Shown: positions 61,308-64,000 of the stretch, in pieces | Numbering within the stretch: position 1 is the stretch's first letter | Layout: every line of letters begins with the position of its first letter | NCBI RefSeq assembly: GCF_010450875.1 | Contig: NZ_CP048422.1 | Location: forward strand, 2,825,001-2,889,000 | DNA from: Sphingomonas insulae | Lineage (GTDB): Bacteria > Pseudomonadota > Alphaproteobacteria > Sphingomonadales > Sphingomonadaceae | Direction of reading: 5' to 3' | Length of the DNA stretch: 64,000 nt | Made by a program: the position numbers and the translations under genes | Notes under the pieces: model-generated | Told to the model about the DNA's origin: nothing | Databases searched by the model: none | What the model saw: only the letters and a program-made list of their open reading frames with translations

Positions 61308-62546
61308 ATGATGTCCCGATTCGTCCGACGGCTGAGCGGCGCGCTCGCGATTGCGATGGGCGTCGCCGTCGGTGTCTATCTGGTCGACGGGCGTGTCGAC
61401 GGGGCGGCGGTCGCGCTGGTCGGCGCGGTGGCGGTGGCGCTGGCGGCGATGGGCCGCGGCGACGAGGGACAGGCGACGGCACGGGCGGCCGGACCGGACG
61501 CCAACGTGTTGCTCGGCGAGGTGCTCGACGTGATCGCGGACCCGGTGCTGCTGGTCCGCGGCGGCAACGTCACCTGCGCGAATGCCGCCGCCAAGGCGCT
61601 GCTGGGCCGCCACATCGTCGGCGAGGACGTCCGCGTCGCGATCCGCCATCCCGCCGCCGCCGACCGGCTGAGCTCCAGCGCGCCCCTGCCCGGTCGCCCG
61701 GTCGAGCTGGTCGGGCTCGGCACCGCCGACCAGCGCTGGGAAATGCGGACCGGCGAGACCGGCGATGGCGCACGCATCGTCCATCTGGTCGACCAGTCGG
61801 GCAATTATGCCGCGGAGAAGATGCGCGTCGATTTCGTCGCCAACGCCAGCCACGAACTGCGCACGCCGCTCGCCTCGATCCTGGGGTTCATCGAGACGCT
61901 GAACGAGGAGGCGGGCGAAGAGCCGGCGCTGCGCAAGCGGTTCCTGGACGTGATGTTCGCCGAGGCGCAGCGGATGCAGCGGCTGGTCGAGGACCTGATA
62001 TCCCTGTCCCGCATCGAGGCGGAGAAATACCGGCTGCCCGGCGATCGGCTCGACCTCGGCGAATTGCTGGAGGATGTCGCCGCGGAGATCGAGGCGGCGC
62101 GCAGCCCGCGGGCGGAGAACGTCGCGGTCACCGTCGAACCCGGCCTGCCCGAAGTGGTCGGCGACGAAGCGCAGCTGTCGCAGCTGTTCCACAACCTGAT
62201 CGGCAATGCGATGAAATACGGCCGCCCCGGCACGCCGGTGACCGTCACGCTCGGCCTCGATCGATCCGGGCTGCTGCGCTTGACTGTGGTGGACGAAGGC
62301 GAAGGCATCGCGCCCCAGCATATCCCGCGCCTGACCGAGCGATTCTATCGCGTCGATGCCGGCCGCAGCCGCAGCGTCGGCGGCACCGGGCTGGGCCTCG
62401 CCATCGTCAAGCATATCGTCGAACGGCATCGCGGCCGGCTGGATATCGCCAGCAAGGTGGGGATCGGGACCACCGTATCGGTCGCGATCCCGGCGGCGGA
62501 CGCGGTGGCCGGAACATCCACCGGAGCCGCTGTCATCAAAGGGTAA
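61308..62546 (+). CDS. phoR: Phosphate regulon sensor histidine kinase PhoR
   Basis: 412 residues. Two short N-terminal membrane helices (about 10-27 and 32-48), a PAS-like domain (70-160), HisKA with phosphoacceptor His182 in NASHELRTPLAS, and HATPase with NLIGNAMKYG, VDEGEGIAPQHIPRLTERFYRVD and GTGLGLAIVKHIVERH. The sequence FYRVDAGRSRSVGGTGLGLAIVKH is typical of PhoR. It is followed by pstS- and pstC-like genes, which supports a role in phosphate starvation. No phoB is in the window. Confidence 0.9.
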   Translation: MMSRFVRRLSGALAIAMGVAVGVYLVDGRVDGAAVALVGAVAVALAAMGRGDEGQATARAAGPDANVLLGEVLDVIADPVLLVRGGNVTCANAAAKALLGRHIVGEDVRVAIRHPAAADRLSSSAPLPGRPVELVGLGTADQRWEMRTGETGDGARIVHLVDQSGNYAAEKMRVDFVANASHELRTPLASILGFIETLNEEAGEEPALRKRFLDVMFAEAQRMQRLVEDLISLSRIEAEKYRLPGDRLDLGELLEDVAAEIEAARSPRAENVAVTVEPGLPEVVGDEAQLSQLFHNLIGNAMKYGRPGTPVTVTLGLDRSGLLRLTVVDEGEGIAPQHIPRLTERFYRVDAGRSRSVGGTGLGLAIVKHIVERHRGRLDIASKVGIGTTVSVAIPAADAVAGTSTGAAVIKG

Positions 62547-62558
62547 CCGAACCGTCAC
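62530..62558 (+). promoter_or_regulatory. Candidate Pho box upstream of the pstS-like gene
   Basis: CTGTCAT-CAAA-GGGTAAC-CGAA-CCGTCAC: 7-base units every 11 bases. The first is a perfect Pho-box half and the third matches 5 of 7. It overlaps the end of phoR, 43 bp before the pstS start. PhoB binding is inferred. Confidence 0.4.
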
Positions 62559-62600
62559 ACAGGCGGGGCGTGGCGACGCGGAGTCGCCCGCGGGGATCCG

Positions 62601-63647
62601 ATGCGCGTTCTAATCACCGGCCTGATGGGGCTTTGCCTCGCGGGCTGTCAGGACCAGGCAAATGGCGGTGGCGGCGGCGCGCGCGATCAGATCGCCGTGG
62701 TCGGATCGTCCACCGTCTATCCGTTCACAACGCTGGTCGCCGAGACGTTCGTCGCCAACAATCCCGACGCCAGGGCACCGGTGATCGAATCGACCGGCAC
62801 CGGCGCCGGCATGAAGCTGTTCTGCGCCGGCGTCGGCGCCGGGCATCCCGATATCGAGGATGCCTCGCGACGGATGAAGCGCAGCGAATATGCCGCATGC
62901 GCGGCCCATGGCGTCGGCCCGGTGATGGAGGTGCAGATCGGCATCGACGGCATCGCCTTTGCCGAAGCGAAGAACGGGCCGGAAATGACGCTGACGCCGG
63001 CAATCCTGTACCGGGCGCTGGCCGCGAACCCGCTCGGCCGGCGCAACGCCGCAAGGGTGTGGCGCGACGTCGATCCGGCACTGCCCGCGACGCCGATCCA
63101 GGTCTATGGCCCGCCGGCGACCAGCGGCACCCGCGACGCGCTTGCCGAACTGATCCTGACGCGGGGGTGCGAGGCGGTCGATCCGCGCGCCAAGGCGCTG
63201 GCGACGACGAACCCGGCGGCGCACAAGGCGCTGTGCACGCGGGTGCGCGAGGACGGCGCCTATGTCGATGCGGGCGAGAACGACAATCTGATCGTCCAGA
63301 AGCTGTCCGCCAATTCCGATGCGATCGGGGTGTTCGGCTACAGCTATCTCGAACAGAATGCCGGGACAGTGAACGGCGTCGCGATCGACGGCGTCAAGCC
63401 GACCTATACTGCGATCGCCTCCGGCGCCTATCCGGGATCGCGACCGCTGTACGTCTACGTGAAGGCAGCGCATCTGCGGGCGATCCCGGGCCTGGCGACG
63501 TTCCTGACGCTGTATGCGGGTGCCTGGGGTCCGGACGGGCCGCTGGTCCGCCGCGGCCTAATCGCGGCGCCGGCCGACGTGCGGGCGCGGGCGGCGGCGA
63601 TCATCGCGAACGAGACGCCGCTGGATCCGGCGGAGCTGGCGTCGTGA
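62601..63647 (+). CDS. pstS: Phosphate ABC transporter substrate-binding protein PstS-like
   Basis: 348 residues. A lipoprotein signal MRVLITGLMGLCLAGC gives Cys16 as lipidation site. The PBP fold starts IAVVGSSTVYPFTTLVAETF, with the phosphate-contact pattern ESTGTGAGMKLFCAG, DIEDASRRMKRSE and GPPATSGTRDALAEL. This is the alphaproteobacterial PstS type that binds phosphate in the periplasm. Followed by pstC; phoR precedes it. Confidence 0.9.
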   Translation: MRVLITGLMGLCLAGCQDQANGGGGGARDQIAVVGSSTVYPFTTLVAETFVANNPDARAPVIESTGTGAGMKLFCAGVGAGHPDIEDASRRMKRSEYAACAAHGVGPVMEVQIGIDGIAFAEAKNGPEMTLTPAILYRALAANPLGRRNAARVWRDVDPALPATPIQVYGPPATSGTRDALAELILTRGCEAVDPRAKALATTNPAAHKALCTRVREDGAYVDAGENDNLIVQKLSANSDAIGVFGYSYLEQNAGTVNGVAIDGVKPTYTAIASGAYPGSRPLYVYVKAAHLRAIPGLATFLTLYAGAWGPDGPLVRRGLIAAPADVRARAAAIIANETPLDPAELAS

Positions 63648-63776
63648 GGCGGTTCGTTTCGTCATGCGGGCGGCGGTCGGGGGGATCCGCCGCTATTTTC
63701 CCGATCGTTCTCCGGCAGAGGACGGGGCACGATCGGGGTGCGCTGGCGAGCAGCGACCAAGGGCTGCCCAACTGGG

Positions 63777-63794
63777 CCCCGGCCTTCGCCGGGG
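63777..63794. repeat. Intergenic hairpin between pstS and pstC
   Basis: CCCCGGC-CTTC-GCCGGGG, a perfect 7-bp stem with a 4-base loop in the 202-bp gap. It could lower downstream expression relative to pstS, or be a dispersed palindrome. Confidence 0.5.
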
Positions 63795-63849
63795 AAGCGG
63801 GTGATCGGGGCGTCGGGCGGGGTCGCCCGATCCACCAAGGCCGGGCGGC

Positions 63850-64000
63850 ATGAGCGGCCTTGCCATCGTCTTCGTCGTCATCGGGCTGGCGCTGATCGGC
63901 TGGCTCGCCGCACGGATGCGGGCGGCGACGTTCCGCAAGCCGGGCGTGGCGCGCTTCACCGCTTTGCCCGTCCACTACGGCTATTTCGTCGCGATGTGCG
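63850..64000 (+). CDS. pstC: Phosphate ABC transporter permease PstC (N-terminal part, runs off the window)
   Basis: The frame from ATG 63850 begins MSGLAIVFVVIGLALIGWLA, a membrane helix, then ARMRAATFRKPGVARFTALPVHYGYFVAMC. This is the N-terminal extension of the long PstC type found in alphaproteobacteria. Only 50 residues are present. Position after a pstS-like gene supports the call. Confidence 0.8.
   Translation, partial: MSGLAIVFVVIGLALIGWLAARMRAATFRKPGVARFTALPVHYGYFVAMC

Noticed and set aside
1..64000. tRNA, rRNA or CRISPR arrays
   Set aside because: I looked for T-arm consensus (GGTTCRA), rRNA-like blocks and regularly spaced repeats and saw none that fold or repeat convincingly; a dedicated RNA scan was not possible.

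Overview
The window reads as chromosome of a high-GC alphaproteobacterium of the Sphingomonas/sphingomonad type. The evidence is a large TonB-dependent receptor, many acyl-CoA dehydrogenases and short-chain dehydrogenases, a CYP153 P450, a DUF6356-like small protein, the order mutS-glnD, and housekeeping genes (maeB, queG, infC, thrS) of alphaproteobacterial character. Assignments rest on motifs and remembered family sequences; no database search was run.

Layout. 1-12880: a catabolic block. On the minus strand lie an acyl-CoA dehydrogenase of the ACAD10/11 (LvaC) type, a zinc alcohol dehydrogenase, an APH-fold kinase of the LvaA/ACAD11-N type and two SDRs. Divergent from them is a regulator with two TetR domains, with two inverted repeats in the shared promoter region. 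Two more acyl-CoA dehydrogenases, a Tet-type MFS exporter, an acyl-CoA ligase and a thioesterase follow. 13054-15728: EF-hand protein and an OmpR/EnvZ-type two-component pair. 15769-24255: M3 peptidase, Crp/Fnr regulator with a coupled small protein, phospholipase D-like protein, QueG and an ABC exporter. 24355-32750: CYP153 hydroxylase, secreted phosphodiesterase-like protein, Tat-exported MsrB, CHAP protein, GPH-type symporter, two SDRs and an acyl-CoA dehydrogenase. 32820-36800: an AT-richer accessory patch with hypothetical genes and lipoproteins, interrupted by an intact IS3-family (IS407-group-like) element with a 4-bp target duplication. 36808-53008: maeB, a ParE-type toxin-antitoxin pair coupled to mutS, glnD, a cation/proton antiporter, a TonB receptor, infC and thrS. 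53305-64000: peptidoglycan-recycling pair (LD-carboxypeptidase and MurC/Mpl-like ligase), a membrane protein/XRE/hydrolase cassette, the glyoxalase pair gloA-gloB, a tandem pair of small exported proteins, and the start of a pho/pst operon (phoR, pstS, partial pstC).

How they work together. The first block looks like CoA-ester catabolism. The kinase plus ACAD10/11-type enzyme suggest phosphorylation of a 4-hydroxyacyl-CoA followed by phosphate elimination, as in levulinate catabolism by LvaA/LvaC. Several genes are translationally coupled by ATGA/GTGA/TGATG overlaps.

Points most worth checking: the split ACAD11-like module under a double TetR; an AUA start for infC; a one-base frameshift at the end of thrS; the toxin stop overlapping the mutS start; three tandem operator-like palindromes before the membrane protein/XRE pair; and a 31-bp sequence shared by the upstream regions of glnD and thrS.
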